Positions 10,791 through 22,148 of a stretch of DNA of 64,000 nt are shown one piece after another; within the stretch, counting starts at the first letter, position 1; every line of letters begins with the position of its first letter. The notes beneath the pieces are model-generated. The model ran no database searches, was not told the DNA's origin, and was given only the letters and a program-made list of their open reading frames with translations. The translations under genes and the position numbers were made by a program. Origin of the DNA: Morella rubra (Eukaryota; Streptophyta; Magnoliopsida; Fagales; Myricaceae); NCBI GenBank assembly GCA_003952965.2, contig CM025850.1:2059594-2123593 (forward strand), in the 5' to 3' direction.

Positions 10791-11775
10791 TATGGATGTG
10801 AAAAAAGTAGTAATCTAAAGAAAAAAATGAATAATTTAGGGGTGAGCAAAACTACTGGCCAGAACCAAAGTTACGATTCCAATTTTGTCTTTTAGCACCA
10901 GAGTCAAAATCGATACCTAGTTTCGGGCTATATCGAAATTGGAAGCAATACCAAAATTTTCGTCAAGACAAGCAAAAATTCTTTAGTCTGCATTTTTTTT
11001 ATTTTAAAATTTAATCATTTCGATAATCAATTTTTTTAAAAAGAAAAAACCTTCACATGCTCATTAAACCCCAATTGGAGACTCTCCCCGTTCTACGATT
11101 CTCAGTCTCTCTCTGACGCCCCTCTCTCAGTCTCTCTCTTGTCACTCCTATCTCATGCTCTCAGACTCTCGTTATCACTCTCAACCTCCTCTCTTTACTT
11201 CCCTCCAATGGCACTGTAGACGATTGAAATGTTGGTTGTGACTCAATCCTCTACTAACACGTCGACTGAAAACACTCCTCAAACCATGATCGCCCATTTT
11301 CTTTATTATGACTTCATAATTTTTGTTTTTTACGATTTTATTTATTGCATTCAAAGATTCACTAACACTTTTTAATTTATGTGTTATGTTGGAATTTCTA
11401 TCCGACTTAAAATTTGAGGATTTTACTAATATCGTTTAATAAACAGTAGATCATTCTTTGGTTGATGGATTTTGTGAGTTTATGTAAACAACTCGAGAGG
11501 GGAGTGAATTAGATTTTATAAAAATTCTTTCAAATATATCATAGTAAAACCTAATAAAATAGTGCTTTAGAAGAATATACAACTTATGATAGAAAGCACA
11601 AAGTTTACAAGATTAGATTCAAGTAAAACGATTTGATTACTTTTCAGGAAACTCCATAGTAGACTAATTATAAATGTGAGAGAATCAAAAGAGACATAAA
11701 AGCAGATCTTGACTTTAAATCAACCTTAGAACAAATAAATGACTTAAATGTAAAGAGGATACGGTTGAAAGATGC
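10791..11775. other. Unassigned repeat-derived sequence
   Basis: TAGGGGTGAGCAAAA at about 10838 looks like a hAT-type terminal sequence, followed by a CT-rich CTCAGTCTCTCTCT region at 11100-11200. No second end or 8-bp duplication was found. At 11488-11530 a degenerate copy of the AACAACxxGAGAGGGG-GTGAATT stretch of family C recurs. No supported gene. Confidence 0.35.
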
Positions 11776-12527
11776 TGTCACGCCCCGTGCTAGTACTTAC
11801 CCCCTCGGCTTGCGTATAGTAATTGCATGCTCAAAATTCGGGGATTACCGCACAATAAAAACCCTTAGGATCACTTAAATGCCCTCAAAATTACTTAGCG
11901 GAAGACTTGATAAAAAAGGGTACCGGTTAAAAGGAAGTCCATAAGTTGGTTTAGAAACTTGAACAAAGGAAGTGAAAGTGCACAAAATATTAAAATCAGT
12001 ATACTGGCACTTTACTTAGGAAAAACCTTGGTCAGCTAACGATTGAAACGAAAATGACAAAATCGTATAAAGTATCATATCTTTATAATATGCACTTATT
12101 TAGGAAAATCTCATTAACGAATTAGGTTGAAAACTGCTTGGTATCGTAAAAAGATTAAGGCAAGATCAAAGGAAATTGATAAACTTTGTAGTAAGAAAAT
12201 CAACATAGAGAAATACATACTTTCCTTTAATCGAACACGGTTTGGTACAAAAGGGGCATTCGGGAGGATTACAAAAGAATAGGCCTAGGTTATATAAAAA
12301 GTGAGCTTCCTATAGTCCACCTAGTCTATACAACCGTGTTTCAAGGGTCCAAAAATAGTTTTGCAACATTGCCATTAAAAGAAAATAAAAGAAACAATGA
12401 AAGGGGATGCAAAACAGACCATGCATCTAGAATTTCTTTGGCCTTGAATTAATCCAACATACTTCTTAACAATAAAAAGGCAAACACAAACAAACACAAA
12501 AGGGGTGAGTCCAACTGACTCAATAAG
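11776..12527 (-). mobile_element. Long LTR D, 3' portion (minus strand)
   Basis: On the minus strand the terminus reads CGGGGCGTGACA at 11776-11787, the same kind of end as LTRs B and E. The other edge holds the conserved CTTATTGAGTC-GGACTCACC motif seen in LTRs A, B and E. It stops abruptly at the chromodomain remnant. With 15175-17110 (same strand) it probably forms one LTR of about 2.7-3 kb, split by the plus-strand element between. Confidence 0.55.
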
Positions 12528-12690
12528 GTCGGCGAGGGGGCATGTGGCGATATTAGATAGAAAGGATCAAGAGCTGCGTAACAGGGAGATTCCTTTAGTG
12601 AAAGTGTTATGGCAAAGTCACGATATCACTGAAGCTTCATGGGAGTTAGAGGCAGACATGCATGACAAGTATCCTCACTTGTTTGACTAA
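12528..12690 (+). pseudogene. Ty3/gypsy chromovirus polyprotein, C-terminal chromodomain end
   Basis: This is the last 53 or so codons of a chromovirus integrase. The frame reads HVAILDRKDQELRNREIPLV, then KVLWQSH, then ITEASWELEADMHDKYPHLF and stop at 12688-12690. This matches the chromodomain end of Tekay/Del-type elements, where the W-E-E/D segment closes the fold and the domain guides integration into heterochromatin. All upstream gag-pol is missing; it is cut off by LTR D sequence at 12527. The polypurine tract and LTR A1 follow in the expected order, 51 bp downstream, so this is a genuine 3' end of an element. Confidence 0.85.
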
Positions 12691-12740
12691 CTGGTACGTC
12701 TCTTGTGTTATGTTTCAATTCCGAGGACGGAATTATTTCT

Positions 12741-12753
12741 AAGTGGGGGAGTA
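12741..12753 (+). promoter_or_regulatory. Polypurine tract of chromovirus A
   Basis: AAGTGGGGGAG directly precedes the LTR start TGTCATACCC at 12754. In such elements this tract primes plus-strand DNA synthesis. Position and sequence fit. Confidence 0.8.
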
Positions 12754-13649
12754 TGTCATACCCCTAGCTTTCAAACATCACATGCATATTATTTATGTTC
12801 TCTTGTTTGTGATTCGTAGTGAGATTTGGGGATATTTAGTGACTAAGAGAGAGTATTTAATACTTGAGATACTAAGTTCGAAACCTTGATTAGGACATGA
12901 TTAGTGAGAATTGGAGTTCACATACAATTGAGTTATTTTTCAAGAGATTGAAGCATACGCATTGGATCAATTTAAATTTTCAAGCGAGTAGGTCGTTTTT
13001 ATCTCAAAACCTTCATTAGGACATGATTAAGTGAGATTTGGAGTTCACGTGCAACTAGGTTGTTGTTCAAAATGTTGAAGAGCTCGTATTGGATCAATTT
13101 AATTTTTTAAGCAAGCGGACATTTTTGTCTCAAAAACCAAACCACATGATTTTTATTCTTTTAATATGTTGGGAGTTCATCCATGAGTTTATGATTTAAA
13201 TTTGGTGACTTTTAATTTTTGGAGGCAAGTAGGTCGATTTCTCAGGAGCAATTAGGTTTATTTGCGATTATCGAAAGATTAGTGAAATAATTAGCAAAAC
13301 TTAGCCATTAAGAAAGGAAATTTTGGCTGCCCTAGAGAGTGACACATGTGAGGGCTAGATAGCACGACAAATTGAAGCTAAATGCACAAAAGATCGAAGC
13401 TAGAAGCACAACAAATCGTTGTAAAAAGCACGACCAAAAAGACTACAACCTAGAAAGCAAGAAGTGTCAAATCGTAGGAGTTTTGATGATGACTCACCAT
13501 GGCTGCCTAGGAGAATTTTGGCCATAGCCTTGTCATGCAGTTGCTATAGGTTGCTAGGTGTCAAGAGGAGCAAAATGTAGCCTAGTGACTTACCAAAGCT
13601 AGCCTAGCTAGGCCGGACACGTGTCGGAATGCAACCGGCCATGTTTTCC

Positions 13650-13658
13650 TATAAATAG
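13650..13658 (+). promoter_or_regulatory. TATA box of LTR A1
   Basis: TATAAATAG followed by GGTGG lies 1.1 kb upstream of the short ORF. The same box is at 40347-40355 and 45404-45412 in the other A copies. Confidence 0.7.
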
Positions 13659-14782
13659 GGTGGATTTCGACCTTTGAAGAGTACACCATTCAATCTGAAT
13701 TTTTGTGAGTTAAATCTTGAGAGCATGAGTGAAGTGAAGTGGCAGAAAGAGGAGCAAAGATCAAGCATGCTTAGAGGTAAAATTTAGTTGGTTATCTTTG
13801 ATTTCCATTCAAGTTTTCAAGATGATTATTGTGAATCTCTTGTCTTTGTTATTCTAGCATCTCTTGATGTTATTAGTATTTTTCTATTCCTCCTATTGTT
13901 CTTTGTGTTCTTGACGAAGAACAATCTCGTCCTTTCGAAAAAGTATTATTTTCAAAGTTTGATTCGTTTTGAAGTTATTTTTCAACTTTGATCCGTTTCT
14001 TTCAAAATTTATTCCAAAAGTTTTTTTTCAAAGCTTGAACATATTTCTTTCCTCTAATTTCAATACTTCTTATGTCAAAATTGGTATTTCCTACATGGTG
14101 ATTAAGCCGGTTTTTAACCGAGAAATCAAAGTGTTGTTTTTTGCCTTCACAACACTTTCCTTTGAGAAATGTTTTATAATGTTGTGATGATGGAAATGAG
14201 TTAAGGTGTTGCATATCATAAATGAGATGTATGGGCGTTGATATGAGACATGCATACTTAACTTGTACGTTGGAAAGGAATATTGTGATGTTCAAGTGTG
14301 GTTAAGGTGTTGCATATCATGAATGATATGTATGGGTGTTGACATGAGACTTGCGTACTTAACGCATACTGTGAAGACGTGACAGTACTGTGCACAAGAG
14401 GATGTGTTCACTTGTTGTGACATTCTAGCTTCTCTGTCGTACGCGAAAAGATCCTTTGTTAGGATAACTCACTCTGGGAGTTTGAGGCCGTACTGTGCTC
14501 TAGGAGTACTGCTGCAAAGATACGGAAGGTTACTTGTAACCCGTTACTCTGGCCAAGTAATTCACTCCAGGAGTGAGAGTAGTGGTGATTGAGAATAGAA
14601 AATGGAAAAGATCATTTTTTAGAAAACTGAGTCTTTTCATTTACTTTCTTCTTCTGTTGAGATTTTATTGTTGAACGAGTTTCTTCAATATATTTTATTC
14701 TATCTGCTATTATGTTGTACTAACCACTGGTTTTACTGGGTCATTTGGACTCCCCGTTGTTTGTTAAATATTTCAATAGCAG

Positions 14783-14977
14783 ATGTCTGAAGTTTATTTA
14801 GGTGAGTTCACCAAAGACATTCAACATGGCTTTATCACTTTGGAGCTGACCTTTCGAGTCTATGTCACAAGTGACCTAGATGTCCTAATAGAGGGACAAG
14901 GACATAGGTGGATCACTCTACACTCTGATAATTACGTCAACATCTCAGACTTGGATAACACTGACGACGAAGATTAG
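14783..14977 (+). CDS. LTR-encoded small acidic protein, A1 copy
   Basis: This intact 64-residue ORF lies inside LTR A1, between its TATA box (13650) and AATAAA (15078). It starts MSEVYLGEFTKDIQHGF, has the core TFRVYVTSDLDVLIEGQGHR, and ends with an acidic tail, SDLDNTDDED. The A3 copy (46551-46744) differs by a single-base loss near the end, and the A2 copy (41514-41696) by several losses. The core matches the ORF of LTR E (R-V-x-V-[ST]-x-D-L-D-V). TAGCAG just before the ATG could be a splice acceptor, so the ATG may be brought close to the cap. No known family is recognised. It could be a captured fragment or an LTR-specific accessory protein; which is unknown. Confidence 0.5.
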   Translation: MSEVYLGEFTKDIQHGFITLELTFRVYVTSDLDVLIEGQGHRWITLHSDNYVNISDLDNTDDED

Positions 14978-15077
14978 AAATCTTCGATTTTAATGTTTTC
15001 TTAGTTTTCCGCAGCAGTTTTCTTTTTTAGTATGTACATTATAGAAAGTGGGTCCTCTTTTGTAATACCTCAGTATT

Positions 15078-15083
15078 AATAAA
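15078..15083 (+). terminator. Poly(A) signal of LTR A1
   Basis: AATAAA sits in TATTAATAAAAGGTCC, about 100 bp after the short ORF stop. It is conserved at 41796-41801 and 46839-46844. With the TATA box it makes a complete small transcription unit inside the LTR. Confidence 0.6.
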
Positions 15084-15174
15084 AGGTCCTTCGTGTGTTT
15101 TGCTTAGTATCTTGTTGCTTTGTCGATCTTCCCATAGGTCGTAACCTCAGCTTTATAGCTGTGTCCATTACTAT

Positions 15175-17110
15175 AAGACAACACTTGAGGTCTTCACGGT
15201 CCAGCAATTACATGCCCGGTACAGTCACTCTTTCTTCGAGAATCACCTCATAGGCATGGAGGTTCCTCACATTTATTTCCCCTCTCATGATGTGAATGCA
15301 ATTAATGGACATATATCATTCATATGCAAAATACACATCCAAACATCCATTAATATGACTTGAAAACATAAACCGGTAAAGTACTTGTAATTTCAATGCA
15401 TGAATAATTAAAAATGCAAATTCTAGAAATTAAAACCACAAACTGAAGTTAAATTATGAAAGCAGGTTCTTTGTCATATGGGTTCAAATGATTAGACCTT
15501 TTTCCTTAAATAAAGAATTAATAAACATTATTCCTTTTATAATACTAATTAAAGAATTAAACATGACATTTATAATTAAATGTTAAATTTGCCCTATGTC
15601 TTCAAATGAAAGTTTCATGGGCCTTCTTAGACCCTACTGGGCCTATCCTAAAGTTTCAAAGTGCTCTGCGCTTGTTTAGGGTTAACGGGCTTAAAGTCCA
15701 TTAGGCCGCTAAACGGGCTTTGTTATTTGAGTCCCTACTTCTACTCGGTTTGGACTCAAATTTGGCCTTCCCCATCTATTTTTCATGCTCTACACAGCCA
15801 TAAAGTTATTTTCCCCATTCAAACTTTTTTACCCTAATGTTTTGTGTGAAATGCCAAAAATGCCCTTAGTGACCTACTGTGAACATATACTACATGTCCA
15901 CCAATTTTCATGAAAAAAATCCAAGGATTTCATGGGGACATTTTAGACAGTAAGGTTTTTTTTTCACTAAAAAGTACTAATTTTTCCATTTCATGTATGT
16001 TCATGGGCTATAATCCTTAGATCTAATGATCTAAGTCATCGTACCTGAAACAATAGAATCACAACATGCATTAAAATATAAAAAATATAGATCAACAACA
16101 AAATCACATGTAACCTCATTACTTACTTCAAAATCATCAAAACAACACATCCATGTGCATTTTGCTTCAAAACTTCATCTCAGGCCCTCTTGGCTTCATT
16201 TTCATTGCCTTGATCCGCCATTTCAATCATAAAATCCATCCATTGTCATTCAGTTCACATCAGAACCCTTTCATCACAAAGTTTCTCAACAAAAGCATGC
16301 AAAAATCATCATAAACATAAGTTTTCACATGCAACCATCAAGTGTACATGATAAAAATTGAGTTAAACATATATTTCATTGAAACTAACATGTATAACAA
16401 AGATTTCGCATTGACATCAACTAAAACAAGCTCAATCCCACATTTTCCCAACCAAATATGCATAAAACTAACCTTTGCCTACACTTAAAAGCAACCCCTT
16501 CTTCTCCTCTTTCAATTTCTTCTTCTTTCTTTTCATTTCCCTCTATTTTTCTTGGTGGATCCTCCCTTTGCTCTCTTATTTTCTCTCATTTTCTTTTCTT
16601 TTCTCTCTTCTCTCTTCTCTTCTCTCTCTCTCTCTCACGGCAAGCAAAGGGGCACAAAGTGCCGCCCCTTTGATTGCAAAGGCCTTAAATGGCCTCATCT
16701 CTCTTCTCTCTCTTTCCTCATAACTTCTCTCTTCGTTTTCTTCTCTCCCCCTTTTTCTCTCTATTGACTCATGGCATCCAGCATTGCCGTGAGTCTCATG
16801 TGTTTTTACATCTTTGTTTTTGTCTTTATTCACTCTAATTTACTAGGGTCATGCTATAATGATGGCGACGTAATGATTATAGAGACAAGAAAGTAATTAC
16901 ATTCATTGAATCTATACACATAGGAGAAAGAGTTTTTGACACATGGCCAACAAGATAAGATTTGCAAATTCTTCACTAAATTAGCCGACCAAGTGTATGT
17001 AGAGTGACTTGGGTGGGTTTTGGGCTTCCATGCACTAATGGGCTTTGGCCCAACTTGTTTCCATAGGCCCAAGTCCATAATTCAACAACCCTAGGCCCAA
17101 TTGAAATTTA
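15175..17110 (-). mobile_element. Long LTR D, 5' portion (minus strand)
   Basis: Read on the minus strand it has the features of the other long LTRs: GGGCCTAGGG and TTGGGCC-type phrases near 17080, a long GA-rich leader at 16530-16760, and a GACTGTACCGGGCATG segment at about 15215 akin to the GTACCG block. It continues at 11776-12527, so chromovirus A lies within it. Reading frames at 16458-16833 are low-complexity Ser/Phe/Leu or Glu/Arg translations of the GA/CT tract and are not genes. Confidence 0.5.
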
Positions 17111-17915
17111 AATGCAATTAAACAAGCATTTTAAAATAATTAAGCTCAAATAAAATCAAATATCTGAAATAATAAAATCAAATTAGACAAATAACATCAT
17201 ATTAATATAAGAAAGAGAATTTATTAAAACCAAGGTAAAAATTACAATATTTAAACCGAGGAAGGGAAATTCGGCCATATACTAAAAATTAACCAAATTG
17301 CTCTAAAATATTAGAGGAAATAAAATCAAATCAATTAGACAATTTAAACACATGGATTGCAGTAAAAATAGTGATCGTAATTCAAAGATTAAAAATTAAA
17401 AGAAAGAAATTTTAGAAGCAATTAATTAAATCGTAAATATCAAACAAGGCACAAATTTAGAAAATAAAACAAATACTAAGGAAAAGAAGACAATTACTAA
17501 AGATATTAAAAGAAACTCAAAAGGTGAGGGGTGTCACAAATACAATGCCAAGATTTTAGGTAGTTCGGTTTAAACCCAATCCTGCATCCACTACTAAGGA
17601 TCTTCCCATGGATTTCTTCCCTATTTGCAAATAGTACACATTAACTTGCGGATACTAGAGAACCTTTACAAGTACTTGTAAGAGTTCAAGATTTATAATT
17701 AAAGTATTTTTATAGGATCTGTACTCACAATCCAGGTGCTTTTGAATAGGAGCATCATTCACAACTAAACTAATGCTATCCTCACCAAGGTTTCCCCTAA
17801 CCTCACGGTTAGTTATAAAGTGTTTCACCCAGCACTCACAAATCTCAAGCGCTAACTAAGAATCCATTTAGATGAGATGATCAAATCGTTTGATTTCTCA
17901 CAAAACATGGATGAA
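17111..17915 (-). mobile_element. AT-rich sequence and family C fragment C4 (minus)
   Basis: 17530-17915 aligns with the C2 block: AGGTAGTTCGG, a 'CCATGGATTTCTTCCCTATTTGCAAATAGTA' region equivalent to 7375-7412, and ACCTTTACAAGTACTTG. It lacks TGTCGACA sites. 17111-17529 is AT-rich and unassigned. The fragment abuts the copia reverse transcriptase piece. Confidence 0.4.
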
Positions 17916-18272
17916 CCTTGTATTGACAAGAAGTCAGTGAGAGTTTAGTAGTGTTTCTAGTTCTTTATGTCAATAACATTCTACTTATGGGAATGACGTC
18001 AGGGTGATGTCATCAACGAAAAAGATGGTTCACAAACCATATTTTTCAAATCAAAGACCTTTGGAAATGTTCCGCTTTCTTCGAGCCAAATTGTTTGGAA
18101 ACCAGGAGAAGAGGTTTCTGAGACTACATTGACAAATATTAGCAATGATTAATAGAATACCAAGGAAGGATTTTATCCTTTGGGTATAGTATTTATTTTT
18201 CCAAGAAGAGAGAGATAAGGTCATATATCAGTCATGTAGTCAGTAATGTAAGTGGATATTAATTTGACATGG
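17916..18272 (+). pseudogene. Ty1/copia reverse transcriptase fragment (5' half of split element)
   Basis: Copia reverse transcriptase around the active site: DEPCIDKKS near 17919, then after a frameshift VVFLVLYVNNILLMG at about 17955-18000. The family has YVDD at the catalytic site; here it reads YVNN, so both catalytic aspartates are lost. The following 270 bp are out of frame with recognisable pieces such as VIYQS. The sequence is cut at 18272 by the CACTA left end and continues at 50664 with the copia W-T-A-I-K-H-I-L-K-Y-L-R motif. Target TGG is duplicated at 18270-18272 and 50664-50666. Confidence 0.75.
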
Positions 18273-18289
18273 CACTACAAAAAACTTAG

Positions 18290-18338
18290 CTTTAGGTGAC
18301 AAAATTTTGGGTGTCAAACCAAATTTTGTCACCTAAAG
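18290..18338 (+). repeat. Perfect 18-bp inverted repeat at CACTA left end
   Basis: CTTTAGGTGACAAAATTT (18290-18307) is followed, after 13 bases, by its exact complement (18321-18338). GGTGACAAA units also occur several times in the right end (50551-50640) and in the end fragment at 55620-55700. It could form a hairpin or be a paired transposase site. Confidence 0.85.
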
Positions 18339-18785
18339 TGGTCTTTCCATGACAAAACATTAATTTCGTCACCCAAAATCATCCAGAAATGCCAAAACCG
18401 TCCAGACAGGTCCTAAAACCATTCGGACGTATTTTTGGTGTGACAACATACACCTCTTCGCAAATGAGTGACAATAAAATCGTCACAAATACTTAATATC
18501 CATCCAGACCAATAAAAAATGCATTTCGATGCTTTGTTGGGTGACAAATTCAAAATAATCGTAACCGAGTAACGATGATAATCGTCACAATTTTTACAAT
18601 ACCATCCTAACGTTCACTTTTACAACGTCCCCACGAACATTGCATAATGAATAATAATCGTCAGCACATAGTGACAAATTTAAAATTGTCATGAACACTC
18701 AATCCCGTCTGGACGTACACACGAGCGTGCCAATGCAAAAAAAAAAAAACCGTTCGGATGCTAAAAACATGTCCTCACAGGTATG

Positions 18786-19835
18786 TTAGCCCAAGGTGAA
18801 TCTTGGGTTATCTAACTTGATTTTGATGATAATAAATGATAAAATAGCTTTGGAAATATTTTAGAATACGTGGTTGTCAATCCATTATTCAATCAAGAGT
18901 ACTCAATTGATTTAAATTTATCGTTAATTCTTTATGCCTTATATTCGACTTAAACACCACGGGTTGCACCTAAACTATGATATTTTTCATTGTAGAGTTT
19001 TCATGTTGAAATGAAGAAGATTGGATATCAAAAAGCACTGGAAAACCCTATCTGCCAAGATGGTGTCAACACATGGTTGACATGGTGTCGACACAGAGCA
19101 CAGAAGACAGGTTGTTATTTCGATGGTGTCGACACATGGGAAGCAAAGTGTCGACACATGTGAAGATGGTGTCAACACATGGTGAAGAAGTGTCGACACA
19201 TGCCACAGGCACCAAGAGCAAGTTCCAGACTCGAAAGGTGTCAACACATAGGCATGTATGTGTCAACACATGTTGGGGAACTCTATTTTTAAAACGATGT
19301 CTCAGCACGTAAATCAAGACATCATGACACTTAGGGCACCTCTCCAACATTCTAAAAAGGCCCTCTAGACCCCCCCAAGACTAAGACCTATAAAGGGAAC
19401 CTTATGGAGAGAGAAAAGAGACTTTTGACACTTTTGCCTCTCTACATCATCAATCTTAACCTAGCTCTTTCAAGTGAAAGAAAAACACAAAAGATAAAGG
19501 CTACACATTTTCCAAGAGATCTGGTCTGCCATTGTTGTCATCATCATCATATATTTTCTTGTAGTTATTTATTGAGCTTTGTTTTGCTGATCTAGCTTTG
19601 AGAGCAATTGTTTATTCATTCCTACATTTGAGCCTACCCGTGAAGATAGAAGAAATCTCATAGGCTTTGAGATTTGTGACGAGTTGAAGAGTGAGCTTTG
19701 AAAAACTCTTGCAACAGTTACTTAGCACCCAAAAGCTAAGTTGTAGACACTATTGGATTATAGTGGAGAAGTCCAAGGAAGGCAATAGCCTTAGGAGTGA
19801 ACATAGGCAAGTCTTTGCCGAACCACCTAAAAAGA
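18786..19835 (+). mobile_element. LTR-like block, family C, copy C3
   Basis: It begins TGTTAGCCCAAGG, typical of a copia-type LTR, inside the CACTA left end (subterminal motifs stop at 18760 and resume at 19845). It contains four GTGTCGACAC sites (19085, 19126, 19148, 19190) and four CpG-decayed GTCAACAC forms between 19060 and 19270, CACTTAGGGCACCTCTCC, and CTATAAAGG at 19389. It stops after AACCACCTAAAA, earlier than C1, so the 3' end is truncated; no duplication was found. Confidence 0.6.
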
Positions 19836-22148
19836 CTATCCGGACCTACAAAGACCGTCCACGTTGCAAAACTACACACACGTGATGTCGAAATCGTCCG
19901 GACCTACAAAGACCATCCAGAAGCTCTAAGTTCTAGAACATTTTCAAATCGGGCATATTTAACGACATTGAGTTTGATTGGGCCATGCATGAATCTATCT
20001 GTTGATAAGAGTCCGAACGCCTACTACCACATTAAACCGGCCAGACTTTGTCAAAATCACATTTTCATTCTCTTCTCTCAAAGTTTTCTCTCAAACGTTT
20101 TCACTACTTGTTCAAGATCTATTTTGAGATCTCTCAAACAACTTCAAGTAAAAACTTCTTTGTGAGTTTGCTTTTCAATTTCAATTTAAAGTGGGCTGCT
20201 TGGTTTGTGTTCATCGAATTACCGTTCGGACGATTGTCTATAGACGTCCGGACATCGTTGGACACGTTTAGACACCTTCTATATGTAAACGTGCCGTTTG
20301 AATTACGTGCGAATGGTTTGTACTTATGTTCGGACGTTTTTGCTAGGTTGACCATGAATCGCTTTGGGAGAAGTATCACCAATGTCGGGCACAAACAGAG
20401 CGACCAGCTTGGGCAGATGCTTTTTTAGTGGAGCTGAAGGGAGTATTCGGCTGATAATGGAGCCAACGCATTCGTTGTGCATCAAGCTCCATGCCTCTTG
20501 ACCAGTCTAGAGAACAAATTTGCTCTAATAGATAAGGCTCTGAGGAGGAATTATGCAAATGGAACTATTCTCTATGAGAGAATAGTTGTCCTAGTTGTCA
20601 CAATCTATCCATACTATTCCGATATAGCTCTAAACACTCATTAGTCAGGTGGATAATAAGGAGGTGCATTTGGCGCATGTTCGTGACGTCCTCGGACAAG
20701 ATCTGGACCAGCCAACTCGTGATTAGGACTAGTCACCTGTCTATGTTTTATCGCTATTATTTATTTATCTTAGAAGGACCATCTCCAGCTTGTACTAGAC
20801 ATTATGATTGTGTTTTTTGTTCGGTATTTGGACTATGTTAGATATTTTATATTAATTATTTTTTTCATTAGTTTAAATTTATTACAATTTAAATGGACAA
20901 TTAGTAAATTAAATGGGTGATTAGTATGAGTGCTATGTTAACAGAATGGTTAGTGTAATTAGATTGTAACGGTTAGTGTAATTATAATTAAATAGGTGAT
21001 TAGTTATAAGATGTTTAATATAAAAGTATGCCTAACTATATAATATTTTTTTTATGTATTCAAAATAAAAAATTAAGTTAAAAATTTGAGCCAATTACAT
21101 TGTGTTATTTAAATGATTTAAATAAATTAAATGAGTGAAGTAAATTAAATTGTGTGAATTAAACAATATAAGTAATGTCAAATAAATCTTCCAAGTGTCA
21201 GAAGTTGCTCTGTGTCGTTCGGACGCATCACATTAATTGATTACATTGGAACAATCAAAAACTCCGACACCCTTATCGTAGACGAATGGAATACACGTGT
21301 TTAATGAGGTAGGCGTTCGAACGTAGAAGCATTGAGTCCGAACAGGTATGATGAAACGACACTGTTGGAATGGATGACATCATCATCCTGACATCTTGTA
21401 ACCGTCGCATGGCTTACATGTGTTTATGTTATACGACAGTCGAAAATAGTTGTCACCGTCCAAACCATTTATACCCTGTCCGAATGGGACGTGACATTGT
21501 TTCAACCAGATGTGTACTTCCACATTGCATGAAGGGAGGGGAAAACCGTCCAAACAGATATTGAATGTCCAGATGCCTTTAATGATGAAATGATATTTTA
21601 AAAAATTTAAATTTTGGCATTTAATGTGGACTCTCATTGGGCCATATGTGCTGAAAACTATTCGGACATCTCCGAATCTTTCGAATGACGTCGTCGGATT
21701 ATAAAAACTCAAACAGTTTGACATTTTTAGTTATACCGAACATTTTCTCACAAAAAAATCTCTCAACCCTCACTTGTTTTCTTCCCAAATCATGACGTAA
21801 ACTCATTCCTCCGAGATTCTAATCACATCCAGGTATATTTTGTTCATTTTTAACATGATTTTAGTGAAAAAAAAATTTTGTTTTTGTTTATAGTTTTATA
21901 TATAGAATTTTAATTCTATTTTTTGTATAGTACATTGTGTTTTTTCATTGATTTTTACATAGAAATTGATTGTGTTATGTGTTAGGATTGTTTTAAGAGT
22001 ATTGGTTCGTGATTTGGTGGTGTTTTGGGGAGTGTGTGGGAGGTAGAGAGACACTGTCATGGCTGAATTAACTTGGTCATTGTCCTTGTTGTGTCCGGAC
22101 ACTATCAATTGGAATCTGGACGCTGTCTTCGGGTGTTCAGATGCCATT
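19836..22148 (+). repeat. CACTA left subterminal region with TCCGGAC-type motifs
   Basis: Scattered copies of GTCCGGAC and decayed forms (GTTCGGACG, CGTCCGAAC, CATCCAGA) occur, for example, at 19848, 19886, 20222, 20247, 20327, 21217, 21332, 21657 and 22090. They continue to 25410 and recur at the right end (50467-50495), as expected for binding sites of a CACTA subterminal-binding protein. 20430-21190 is otherwise AT-rich with no gene I can support. Confidence 0.7.

Larger units (their letters stand above)
12754..15165 (+). mobile_element. LTR A1, 3' LTR of a Tekay-like chromovirus
   Basis: It begins TGTCATACCC after the polypurine tract. It contains TATAAATAG (13650), a purine-rich leader, a pair of GTTGCATATCAT-GA repeats near 14205 and 14305, a GTGACAGTACTG block, the GGGTCATTTGGACTCCCCG motif, a short ORF (14783-14977) and AATAAA (15078). 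Copies A2 (39619) and A3 (44707) match along their length. The 3' edge is approximate: similarity to A2/A3 ends near 15165, where minus-strand LTR D resumes. Confidence 0.75.

Noticed and set aside
10837..11490. hAT transposon
   Set aside because: One TAGGGGTGAGCAAAA-like end only; no opposite end, no 8-bp duplication, no transposase.
16458..16833. Overlapping frames of 71-85 residues on both strands
   Set aside because: Low-complexity Ser/Phe/Leu or Glu/Arg/Lys translations of the GA/CT leader of LTR D.
20048..20428. 126-codon plus frame and minus counterpart 20134-20394
   Set aside because: They lie in motif-rich CACTA subterminal DNA, with no recognisable domain and overlapping frames on both strands.
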